A stretch of 5,697 nt of DNA from positions 1 through 5,697 of the forward strand of contig JABIST010000108.1 of assembly GCA_018700215.1 (NCBI GenBank), given 5' to 3'. Below are positions 1 to 5,604 of this stretch, one piece after another (positions within the stretch are counted from its first letter, which is position 1; the number at the start of each line of letters is the position of its first letter). Below the pieces are notes generated by a model. That model made no database searches. It saw nothing but the letters and a program-made list of their open reading frames with translations, and was not told where the DNA came from. The position numbers and the translations under genes were made by a program. This DNA is from Dehalococcoidia bacterium (lineage in GTDB: Bacteria; Chloroflexota; Dehalococcoidia; UBA2979).

Positions 1-2
1 GC

Positions 3-290
3 TACCGGGGACGGGCGATCACGGTGGGCAACGTGAGCCGGTCGGAGGCGCGAGCTGTGGATGTCAGCGGGCTATCGCAGGGCAATCGGTCGCTGACCGG
101 GGTGTTCCTTGGTGCGGAGCTGGAACATGGTGACCGGGCGTATCGGATGATCTCGAAGCACCTGCGGGATGTCGCGGCTGGCGAGCTGCGGGCGGTGATC
201 GATTCGCGGTTCTCGCTGTCCGACGCGGAGGGGGCGCACCGGCAGATCGAGAGCCGCAATGCGTTTGGGCGGGTGCTGTTGATTCCGTAA
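3..290 (+). CDS. Medium-chain dehydrogenase/reductase (zinc-type alcohol dehydrogenase or quinone oxidoreductase), C-terminal fragment
   Basis: Only the last 95 codons are in the window; the frame is open from the left edge and ends at TAA 288-290, so the true start lies upstream. The visible part begins YRGRAITVGN, which resembles the end of the Rossmann fold of this family, where a strand carrying G-R-x-V-x-V-G precedes the NAD(P)H ribose region. It ends FSLSDAEGAHRQIESRNAFG followed by RVLLIP, the highly characteristic C-terminus of quinone reductase/Zn-alcohol dehydrogenase proteins (consensus F-x-L-x-x-A-x-x-A-H-x-x-x-E-s-r-x-x-x-G-K/R-v-v-L). Family members transfer hydride between NAD(P)H and quinones, enones or alcohols in the cytoplasm. 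Catalytic and zinc residues would be upstream, so the substrate and zinc dependence cannot be judged. A GTG at 24 could be mistaken for a start, but the homology continues ahead of it. Confidence 0.82.
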   Translation, partial: YRGRAITVGNVSRSEARAVDVSGLSQGNRSLTGVFLGAELEHGDRAYRMISKHLRDVAAGELRAVIDSRFSLSDAEGAHRQIESRNAFGRVLLIP

Positions 291-314
291 ACCCCTTCGG
301 GGGGTCTTCGACCC
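291..314 (+). terminator. Hairpin pair just after the dehydrogenase stop, likely terminator
   Basis: Directly after the stop codon, CCCC (292-295) and GGGG (300-303) flank a TTCG tetraloop closed by C-G, an exceptionally stable RNA loop; AAA upstream (289-291) and TCTT downstream (305-308) resemble the flanks of an intrinsic terminator, though the T-tract is weak. A second hairpin, GGGTC (302-306) / GACCC (310-314) with loop TTC, overlaps the first and cannot form at the same time. Position favours termination of the upstream gene. Confidence 0.45.
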
Positions 315-422
315 ATTGCCGGCACTTCGCGGCTGTTTGAGTGGCGTTGGGTACCAGGGCGCTGCTTTCGATGTGCCGTTGATGTGGTAGCACTCGGAAG
401 GTTGTTGGGAGACGGCGGGGCG

Positions 423-1475
423 ATGGTGAGTGAGTCGCACGATCTGGGGCATTGCTCTCGCTGTGGGGGGCGGCTGGTGCCGTTCGAGGATGAGCCGGTG
501 CACGGGCGGTGTCCGGCGTGTGGGGCGATGGAGTTTCGGAACCCGATTCCGGTGGCTGGCGTGCTGATTGTGCGTGGCGGGCGAGTGTTGCTGACACGTC
601 GTTCGATCATGCCTCGGGAGGGGTTGTGGGCGTTCCCGGGTGGGTTCGTGGAGCGTGGGGAGACGGTGGAGCAGGCGGCGCTGCGGGAGACGCTGGAGGA
701 GGTGGGGTTGGAGGCGCGGCTGACGGGCATCGTGGGGATGCCGTACTCGATACCGGATGCGGGTCAGGTGGTGGTGGCGTTCCAGGGGGAGGCCGACGGC
801 GAGGCTGAGGCGCGCTCGGAAGTGTCGGAGGTGGGGTGGTTCGCGCCGGAGGAGATTCCGTGGGGGGAGATTGCGTTCGACACGACGACCTCGGCGTTAC
901 AGGCGCTGGTCGACGAGGGGTTGGACGGGGTGTCGGCGCATCCGCACGAGCGTCGGTTCATTCGCGAGCCGGCACCGATTGAGCTGCCTCGGAACTGTCG
1001 GCGCTGTGGCGGGGCGCTGCGTGAGAGCGAGGCGCACGAGGAGGGGCACGGGGTGTGCCACGAGTGCAGCTCGCCGCATTACGAGAACCCGGTGGTGGGA
1101 GCGAGTCTGCTGGTGGTGCGGGACGGGCGGGTGCTGCTGGGACGTCGGGGGAAGGAGAGCCGGCCGGGGTTTGGGATGTGGGCGGGACCGGCGGGGTACG
1201 GGGAGATTGGCGAGGCGATCGAGGAGACGGCGCGTCGGGAGCTGCTGGAGGAGACGGGACTGCGTGGGGAGATCGGTGGGCTGATCTCGGTCTACTCGGG
1301 CACGGGGCATGTGGAGGTGGCGTACCACGGTGAGGCAGGGGGCGAGGTGACGCCGACCTCGGAGTTCCCGGAGCTGCGGTGGTTTGCAGCGAGCGATCTG
1401 CCGTGGGGGGAGATGTTCGATAGCTGTCCGGTGTCGGTGGAGCAGCTTGTCGAGCGTGGGATTGTTCACGATTAG
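423..1475 (+). CDS. Tandem zinc-ribbon/Nudix hydrolase (two complete modules)
   Basis: A 350-residue cytoplasmic protein made of two copies of the same module. Each copy is a CxxC...CxxC zinc ribbon followed by a Nudix fold. Module 1 has zinc ligands C11, C14, C30, C33 and a full Nudix box (G-x5-E-x7-R-E-U-x-E-E-x-G-U) at G74-L96, with E89, E92 and E93 as metal-binding acids. Module 2 has C192, C195, C212, C215 and a full box at G258-L280 with E273, E276, E277. Both halves keep the ribbon-to-strand link (FRNPIPVAG and YENPVVGAS) and a late W-F-A-x-x-x-x-P-W segment, so this is an internal duplication. The box position after RE in module 1 is Thr instead of an aliphatic residue. Nudix enzymes hydrolyse nucleoside diphosphates linked to another group (ADP-ribose, NADH, oxidised NTPs); the substrate here is not predictable. 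ATG 423 is chosen because homology starts just after it and GGGAG lies at 407-411, a rather long 11-nt spacing; GTG 384 would add 13 uninformative residues, and GTG 426 is also possible. Confidence 0.9.
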   Translation: MVSESHDLGHCSRCGGRLVPFEDEPVHGRCPACGAMEFRNPIPVAGVLIVRGGRVLLTRRSIMPREGLWAFPGGFVERGETVEQAALRETLEEVGLEARLTGIVGMPYSIPDAGQVVVAFQGEADGEAEARSEVSEVGWFAPEEIPWGEIAFDTTTSALQALVDEGLDGVSAHPHERRFIREPAPIELPRNCRRCGGALRESEAHEEGHGVCHECSSPHYENPVVGASLLVVRDGRVLLGRRGKESRPGFGMWAGPAGYGEIGEAIEETARRELLEETGLRGEIGGLISVYSGTGHVEVAYHGEAGGEVTPTSEFPELRWFAASDLPWGEMFDSCPVSVEQLVERGIVHD

Positions 1476-1490
1476 AGATCGCGGGCTGGG

Positions 1491-1497
1491 CTAGACT
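1491..1497 (+). promoter_or_regulatory. Possible -10 promoter element (CTAGACT) for the AhpD-like gene
   Basis: TAGACT at 1492-1497 matches four of six bases of TATAAT and lies 48 nt ahead of the ATG, just after the Nudix stop. A near-identical CTAGGCT precedes the response regulator gene. No convincing -35 hexamer is found at 16-18 nt spacing, so this is tentative. Confidence 0.3.
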
Positions 1498-1508
1498 GCT
1501 TCGCATCA

Positions 1509-1527
1509 GCGACCCGTTGCGGGTCGC
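1509..1527 (+). promoter_or_regulatory. Strong stem-loop in the leader of the AhpD-like selenoprotein gene
   Basis: GCGACCCG (1509-1516) and CGGGTCGC (1520-1527) form a perfect 8-bp stem with loop TTG. It sits between the promoter-like CTAGACT and the Shine-Dalgarno GGAGG at 1533. It could be a weak terminator for the Nudix gene, although GTTGTGG follows instead of a T-tract. It could also be a 5' stabilising or regulatory hairpin of the downstream mRNA. The structure is clear; the role is inference. Confidence 0.5.
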
Positions 1528-1532
1528 GTTGT

Positions 1533-1537
1533 GGAGG
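1533..1537 (+). promoter_or_regulatory. Shine-Dalgarno GGAGG that decides the start of the AhpD-like gene
   Basis: GGAGG lies 8 nt ahead of ATG 1546, the ideal spacing. It overlaps the alternative GTG start at 1531 and therefore argues against it. Confidence 0.7.
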
Positions 1538-1545
1538 CGACGGAT

Positions 1546-2613
1546 ATGACCGCACCAGCCGATGTGAGTAGCTTGCCGATTCCCGAGAGCTTCGAGGTGG
1601 TGCATGAACAGGCGCGTGGACGCTTCGTGAGTGCGGGGAGCTTCCTCGATGGGGCGACTCGGCGAGCGATCGTCGAGGAGGCGCGGGCGGCGCGAGAGTG
1701 CGGGCTGTGCGCGCGGCGCTCCGAGGCGCTGTCGGCGGCCTCGGTGGATGGGGAGCACTCGACGGTTACAGAGCTGAAGCCGGGGTTGGTGGAGCTGGCG
1801 CACGGGGTGGTGACGGATTCGGGGCGGCTGACGCAGGCTTGGTTTGGGGGTGTGATCGCCTCGGGGGTGACGCGGGAGCAGTACGTGGAGGCGGCGGGGC
1901 TGCTCGGCAGCTCGACGATTGCGGACACGTTTGCGGTGGCGCTGACGGGGGAGCCGGCGGTGCTGGACGCCTCGGTGGATGGTGAGCCCTCGGGAGTGTC
2001 GAACGCGGCGCTGGTGGACGTGGGGGCGTACGTGGGGCTGATGGACCATGAGCACCCGCACCCGAAGTTCGCGGGGCGACCGGCGCCGAACATCTGTCGG
2101 GCGCTGGCGATGGTGCCTTCGGCGGTCGATGAGTTCTGGGATCTGTTCATGCCGCACTACCAGCCGATGGCGGAGGCGGACGGGCACGAGGTGGGGCGGT
2201 CGCAGATCGAGTTCGTCGCGGCGCGGACGTCGGCGTTGAACGAGTGTTTCTACTGAGCGACCTTCCACACCGAGGCGCTCCGTGCGAGTGGCCAAACGCA
2301 AGATGAGACGTACGAACTGGGTGAGGTGACCGACGAGTTTGGTGACGGGGGTGTGCTGCATGGCGCCTACCTCGGCGAGTTGACCGCGGCGGTGGTCGCT
2401 CGGGATCACGCGGGGGTTCAGGCGCTGAGAGATCGAGGCGTCGAACTGCTCGGGAGTGCCGGGGTAGTGCGGGCGATTGGTGTGGCGGCGGGGTTCGATG
2501 GGATCAACCGGGTGGCGGACGCGATCGGGATTCCGCTGGACGAGCGATTTGAGTCGCTGGACGAGGTGTTTTGGGCGGCGACGCGGATCGATCGGTTCAC
2601 CGAGGCTCGCTGA
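1546..2613 (+). CDS. Two-domain AhpD/carboxymuconolactone-decarboxylase-like selenoprotein (in-frame UGA at residue 237)
   Basis: Read through TGA 2254-2256 the gene encodes 355 residues and stops at TGA 2611-2613. The C-terminal domain holds the AhpD redox motif E222-x11-C234-F-Y-U237-x3-H241: selenocysteine replaces the resolving/attacking second Cys of C-x-x-C, and the conserved Glu and His of the AhpD proton relay are spaced exactly as in the family. Preceding sequence (PNICRALAMVPSAVDEFWDL, residues 181-200) is the usual lead-in helix, and FDGINRVADAIGIPLD (317-332) after the TGA is a typical family ending. The N-terminal half (about 30-145) looks like a diverged copy, with its own C52-G-L-C55 and helices such as residues 110-132. 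AhpD-type proteins are cytoplasmic disulfide/peroxide reductases; by analogy this is a thiol-selenol oxidoreductase or peroxidase, with partner unknown. There is no stop between 2257 and 2613. Conventional gene callers would report a truncated 236-residue protein and a separate ORF from GTG 2326. The alternative is a nonsense-mutated pseudogene, which the exact placement at the redox position makes unlikely. Confidence 0.85.
2254..2256 (+). other. Selenocysteine codon UGA (recoded stop)
   Basis: TGA lies between TAC (Tyr236) and GCG (Ala238) in an otherwise open frame. It occupies the position where AhpD homologues have Cys, giving C-F-Y-U-A-T-F-H. TGA is one base away from TGC and TGT. Coding character and family similarity continue on both sides. 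Confidence 0.82.
2257..2295 (+). promoter_or_regulatory. Candidate bacterial SECIS stem-loop
   Basis: Just 3' of the TGA, CAC (2268-2270) pairs with GTG (2282-2284) and GAG (2272-2274) with CTC (2278-2280), with one C-C mismatch between them and apical loop GCG (2275-2277). The loop begins with G and starts 18 nt after the TGA, within the range and loop rule of published bacterial SECIS models. Outer pairing (CCAC 2265-2268 with GTGG 2288-2291) is an alternative fold. The stem is short, so its exact form is uncertain by eye; the placement is what SelB-dependent decoding requires. Confidence 0.5.
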
Positions 2614-2621
2614 TTGACGCT

Positions 2622-2664
2622 CGCCAGCCTGCCGCACGGCTGTGGCGGTGTATGCGACTTTTAT
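2622..2664 (+). terminator. Weak terminator-like hairpin after the selenoprotein gene
   Basis: CGC (2622-2624) plus CAGCC (2625-2629) pair with GGCTG (2638-2642) and GCG (2645-2647), leaving a 2-nt bulge and an 8-nt loop. The only T-run, CTTTTAT, comes about 10 nt later, which is far for an intrinsic terminator. Confidence 0.25.
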
Positions 2665-2697
2665 GGGGATCTGTCATTGCTCTGTAAGGACCCGGCG

Positions 2698-2704
2698 CTA
2701 GGCT
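2698..2704 (+). promoter_or_regulatory. Possible -10 promoter element (CTAGGCT) for the two-component operon
   Basis: TAGGCT at 2699-2704 follows a TTGCTC (2677-2682) with 16-nt spacing, a plausible sigma-70-type pair. Transcription would then start near 2711, leaving a short leader with AGGGGA (2718-2723) ahead of GTG 2729. The motif resembles CTAGACT upstream of the AhpD-like gene. Confidence 0.35.
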
Positions 2705-2728
2705 TGATGCATGCGACAGGGGACTTCG

Positions 2729-3424
2729 GTGAGTGCAGCGCGGATTTTGGTCGTCGAGGACGAGGCGAGTATTGCTGATGTGGTGGCGCGCTATTTGCGG
2801 CGCGACGGGCATGAGGTGGAGACGATTGGCGACGGCGCGAAGGCAATGGAGCGGCTGCAGGAGATGAATCCTGACCTGATTGTGCTGGACCTGATGTTGC
2901 CCGGCATGGAAGGCAAGGAGATTCTGCGACGCGTGCGTGCGGCGGGTGACACGCCGGTGGTGATTCTGACGGCGCGTGGCGAGGAGTTGGACCGGCTGGT
3001 GGGGTTCGGCCTGGGCGCCGACGACTACGTGACAAAGCCGTTCAGCCCTCGGGAGCTGTCCGCGCGGGTGGAGGCGGTGCTGCGACGCGCATCCTCCGGC
3101 GGCGGTGCGCCGGTGAGCAGCAGCGCGGGGGTTCGGATTGGCGACCTGTACATCGATGGTGGTACGCGACGGGTGGAGCGGAGCGACGAGCCGATTGCGA
3201 TGACGGCGCGCGAGTTCGATTTGCTGTATTTCCTGGCGCAGCACCCGGGGCAGGTGTTCAACCGCGACCAGTTGATTGATGCGGTGTGGGACGTGCACGC
3301 GGTGAGCGACCCGGGGACGGTGACGGTCCACATCCGTCGCATTCGGGCGAAGCTGGAGCCGGACCCCTCGCGGCCGCGGTATCTGAAGACGGTGTGGGGC
3401 GTGGGGTACAAGCTTGAGCCGTAG
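2729..3424 (+). CDS. OmpR/PhoB-family response regulator
   Basis: A DNA-binding transcription regulator of 231 residues, the usual length for the family. The receiver domain (about 5-120) has the acidic pocket E10-D11-E12, phosphoacceptor D54 in LIVLDLMLPGMEG, switch T81 in VVILTARGEE, and K103 in the D-D-Y-V-T-K-P-F motif. The winged-helix domain (about 135-230) contains TAREFDLLYFLAQHPGQVF, the recognition-helix segment VTVHIRRIRAKLE, and the wing YLKTVWGVGYKLEP. GTG 2729 is preferred because AGGGGA (2718-2723) lies 5 nt ahead and the beta-1 strand begins almost at once. ATG 2711 is in frame, adds six residues (MRQGTS), has no good ribosome site, and would sit at the predicted transcription start. 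The stop overlaps the kinase start by 11 nt, so the pair is translationally coupled. Its target genes cannot be read from the sequence, and the specific pathway (e.g. phosphate or envelope stress) is not indicated. Confidence 0.93.
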   Translation: MSAARILVVEDEASIADVVARYLRRDGHEVETIGDGAKAMERLQEMNPDLIVLDLMLPGMEGKEILRRVRAAGDTPVVILTARGEELDRLVGFGLGADDYVTKPFSPRELSARVEAVLRRASSGGGAPVSSSAGVRIGDLYIDGGTRRVERSDEPIAMTAREFDLLYFLAQHPGQVFNRDQLIDAVWDVHAVSDPGTVTVHIRRIRAKLEPDPSRPRYLKTVWGVGYKLEP

Positions 3425-4715
3425 TCAGACCTTCGATCGACTTGCCGCGCCGGGCTCGGCGCAACGGCTGGCGCTGCTGAGCTCGTCGCTGGTGTTTCTG
3501 GCTGCGCTGATCGCGGCGGTTGTTGCTGGGTCCGTGGTTGGGCTGGCGCTGATTCCGATGAACGCGCGTGACGCGGTCACGTTCGTCGTGGTGATGGCGT
3601 TGAGCCTGCTGGGGACAGGGGCGATCGGCTTCGCGGCGTTGGTGTACTTCGATCGGGCGTACCGGCTGTCGCTGGCGACTCGGACGTTCCTTGGGGTGGC
3701 GACTGGTGCGCTGGTGGCGCTGGCGAACGTGGTGATCGTCGCGGTGCTGATGTTCGTGAACACGGGGCATGACCTGGGGCTGCTGATTGCGCTGGTGGTG
3801 GCGGGCTCGGGAGTGACGCTGATTTTCGGGGTGCGGCTGGCGGCGACGACGGCGCGGGACATCGATCCGATGCGCGGCGCGTTGCGCCGGCTGGCGAGTG
3901 GTGAGCTGGCGCCGGGGCCGGTGCTGGAACCGCGGACCCTGGAGCTGGCGGAGCTGGGCGAGGACATCGAGCGGCTGCGGGCGCAGTTGGCGCAGGTGCA
4001 GCAGGAGCGGGAGTTGCTGGAGCAGGAGCGACGGGAGCTGACGGCTTCGATTTCGCACGACCTACGGACGCCGCTGGGCAGCATTCGGGCGATGGCGGAG
4101 GCGCTGGCCGATGGGGTGGTGTCCGAGCCGGAGGAGCGCAGTGACTACTACGAGCGGATTCGTCGAGACACGGAGCGGCTGACGCGGATGGTGGACGAGC
4201 TGTTCGATCTGGCGCAGATCGATGCGGGGGCGATGCGATTGCAGGTGGCGCCGTTGCAGCTTCAGGACGTGGCGGCGGAGGTGGTGGCGGCGATGCAGCC
4301 GCTGGCGCGCGAGGCCGGCGTGGATCTGACGCTCGACGTAGTCGGTGAGCCTTCGATGGCTGCGATCGACGGGGCGCGGATGGAGCGGGCGATCGGGAAC
4401 CTGGTGCGGAACGCGCTGGAGCACTCGCCAGAGGGTGAGACGGTACGAGTTGTCGTGGGGCCTGATGGAACCTCGGCGGTAGCGCTATCGGTACACAACC
4501 GCGGGACGGCGATTCCGATCGGGGAGCTGAGGCGGGTGTGGGAGCGGTTCTATCGCGGGGATTCGTCGCGGACGCGGGGCGGTCGCGGTGGGGCGGACGG
4601 CGCTGGCCTGGGGCTGGCGATTGTGAAGGGCATCGTGGAGACGCATGAGGGCAGTGTCGCCGTGATCTCGGATGCCGGGGTGGGGACGACGTTCTCGATG
4701 CGGCTGCCTTGCTGA
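3414..4715 (+). CDS. Membrane sensor histidine kinase with four transmembrane helices and a HAMP-like linker
   Basis: A 433-residue partner of the preceding response regulator. Four hydrophobic segments (about 20-47, 54-79, 92-116, 121-141) form the membrane part. The loops between them are very short, so there is no periplasmic sensor domain; the signal is probably sensed in the membrane or via another protein. A HAMP-like linker follows (about 142-195, DPMRGALRRLASGEL then ELAELGEDIERLR), then a charged coiled coil, the HisKA domain with phosphoacceptor H215 in SHDLRTP, and the ATPase domain with N-box N329/N333 (NLVRNALEHSP) and G2 box GAGLGLAIVKGI (396-407). The G1 box reads H-N-R-G-T-A, with Asn where Asp commonly contacts adenine; N-x-G variants occur in working kinases. 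The start is TTG 3414 inside the regulator's last codons; GGGG at about 3403-3406 is a possible ribosome site. It ends LPC before TGA 4713-4715. Confidence 0.92.
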   Translation: MSRSQTFDRLAAPGSAQRLALLSSSLVFLAALIAAVVAGSVVGLALIPMNARDAVTFVVVMALSLLGTGAIGFAALVYFDRAYRLSLATRTFLGVATGALVALANVVIVAVLMFVNTGHDLGLLIALVVAGSGVTLIFGVRLAATTARDIDPMRGALRRLASGELAPGPVLEPRTLELAELGEDIERLRAQLAQVQQERELLEQERRELTASISHDLRTPLGSIRAMAEALADGVVSEPEERSDYYERIRRDTERLTRMVDELFDLAQIDAGAMRLQVAPLQLQDVAAEVVAAMQPLAREAGVDLTLDVVGEPSMAAIDGARMERAIGNLVRNALEHSPEGETVRVVVGPDGTSAVALSVHNRGTAIPIGELRRVWERFYRGDSSRTRGGRGGADGAGLGLAIVKGIVETHEGSVAVISDAGVGTTFSMRLPC

Positions 4716-4758
4716 CGGACGTTCCGGGCTTGAAGAACGCTTCGCGCCTCGCTGTGTA

Positions 4759-4782
4759 GCGGTGGCTCCCGGGAGCGGCCGT
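4759..4782 (+). terminator. Inverted repeat between convergent genes, possible terminator
   Basis: GCTCCCGGGAGC (4765-4776) is a perfect palindrome. It extends past one G-G mismatch to GCGGT (4759-4763) and GCCGT (4778-4782). It lies between the stop of the kinase and the stop of aapP, and GTGTTTG follows on the plus side. The T-tract is poor, so termination strength is uncertain. The rest of 4716-4794 shows nothing else. Confidence 0.4.
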
Positions 4783-4794
4783 GTTTGAACTGTT

Positions 4795-5577
4795 CTAGAG
4801 GATCTGGCTGAGGAAGAGCTTGGTGCGATCGTTCTCGGGGTTGTTGAAAAAGGCGTTCGGCTCGTTTTCTTCGATGATCTCGCCCGCATCCATGAAAATG
4901 ACGCGGTTGGCGACCGTCTTGGCGAAACCCATCTCGTGGGTCACCACCAGCATGGTCATGCCGCTTTCGGCCAGTTCGACCATGACGTCGAGGACCTCTT
5001 TAATCATTTCGGGGTCGAGGGCCGAGGTGGGCTCGTCGAAGAGCATGATTTTTGGGTTCATGCAGAGCGATCGCGCAATGGCGACACGTTGCTGCTGACC
5101 GCCGGAAAGCTGGCCCGGGTATTTCATCGCCTGTTCGGGAATCTGGACCCGCTCCAGGTACTTCATGGCAATCTCCTCGGCCTCGGCACGCGCCGTCTGA
5201 CGCACCCATATAGGAGCCAAGGCCAAGTTCTCCAGCACCGTCAGGTGAGGAAATAGATTGAAGTGTTGGAACACCATGCCGACCTCGCGGCGAATCTTTT
5301 CGACGTGTTTAAGATCGCCGGTGAGCTCCATCCCCTCAACGATGATCTGGCCGCGCTGGTGCTCCTCAAGGCGATTGAGGCAGCGGATCATGGTCGATTT
5401 GCCCGAGCCCGAGGGGCCGCAAACGACAATGCGTTCGCCCTTGTTGACGGTGAGGTGAATGTTTTTGAGCACATGGAATTCGCCGAACCACTTGTGGACG
5501 TCGACCATCTGAATCATCACCTCCTCGGAGACCGTCATTTCCTTGGTTGGTGTTCGAATTTCCACTTCCTCGGACAT
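4795..5577 (-). CDS. aapP: General L-amino acid ABC transporter ATP-binding protein AapP
   Basis: A 260-residue ATPase of the polar amino acid (GlnQ/HisP/AapP) class, which powers import of L-amino acids through the AapQ/AapM permeases from the periplasm. Motifs are complete: Walker A GPSGSGKST (54-62), Q-loop Q104 in MVFQHFNLFPH, signature LSGGQQQR (157-164), Walker B IMLFDE (177-182), D-loop SALD (185-188) and H-loop H214. AapP-like stretches include GERIVVCGPSGSGKSTMIRC (47-66), LAPIWVR (120-126), SLCMNPKIMLFDEPTSALDP (170-189) and the ending TKLFLSQIL. The start ATG at 5575-5577 has GGAGG (plus-strand 5585-5589) 7 nt upstream. Twenty-seven nucleotides separate it from the aapM stop, so the two are co-transcribed. 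Codon use (C-ending, with AAA and ATT) differs clearly from the G-ending plus-strand genes. Confidence 0.95.
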   Translation of the reverse strand: MSEEVEIRTPTKEMTVSEEVMIQMVDVHKWFGEFHVLKNIHLTVNKGERIVVCGPSGSGKSTMIRCLNRLEEHQRGQIIVEGMELTGDLKHVEKIRREVGMVFQHFNLFPHLTVLENLALAPIWVRQTARAEAEEIAMKYLERVQIPEQAMKYPGQLSGGQQQRVAIARSLCMNPKIMLFDEPTSALDPEMIKEVLDVMVELAESGMTMLVVTHEMGFAKTVANRVIFMDAGEIIEENEPNAFFNNPENDRTKLFLSQIL

Positions 5578-5604
5578 TTCATGTCCTCCGTAAGATGACG
5601 GCCC

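Noticed and set aside
384..422. GTG 384 as start of the Nudix protein
   Set aside because: The 13 extra residues show no family similarity, and no better ribosome site precedes it than the one ahead of 423.
1531..1545. GTG 1531 as start of the AhpD-like protein
   Set aside because: It overlaps the GGAGG that is ideally spaced for ATG 1546 and would add only five residues (MEATD).
1546..2256. Pseudogene by nonsense mutation
   Set aside because: The TGA sits exactly at the redox Cys column, with intact coding on both sides and a SECIS-like stem-loop. A random nonsense mutation at that one codon is unlikely, though not excluded.
2326..2613. Separate small gene starting at GTG 2326
   Set aside because: It is in frame with the upstream gene through TGA 2254, has no convincing ribosome site, and matches the C-terminal end of the same protein family.
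958..2637. Long open frame on the minus strand (559 codons)
   Set aside because: Arg/Pro/His-rich translation with no recognisable domain. It lies opposite the Nudix and AhpD-like genes and is a by-product of their G-ending codons.
3258..4058. Minus-strand open frame of 266 codons
   Set aside because: Low-complexity Arg/Gln/His-rich translation opposite the response regulator and histidine kinase genes; no motif.
4936..5598. Plus-strand open frames opposite aapP
   Set aside because: They lie antisense to a clear ABC ATPase with all motifs, and their translations have no recognisable domain.
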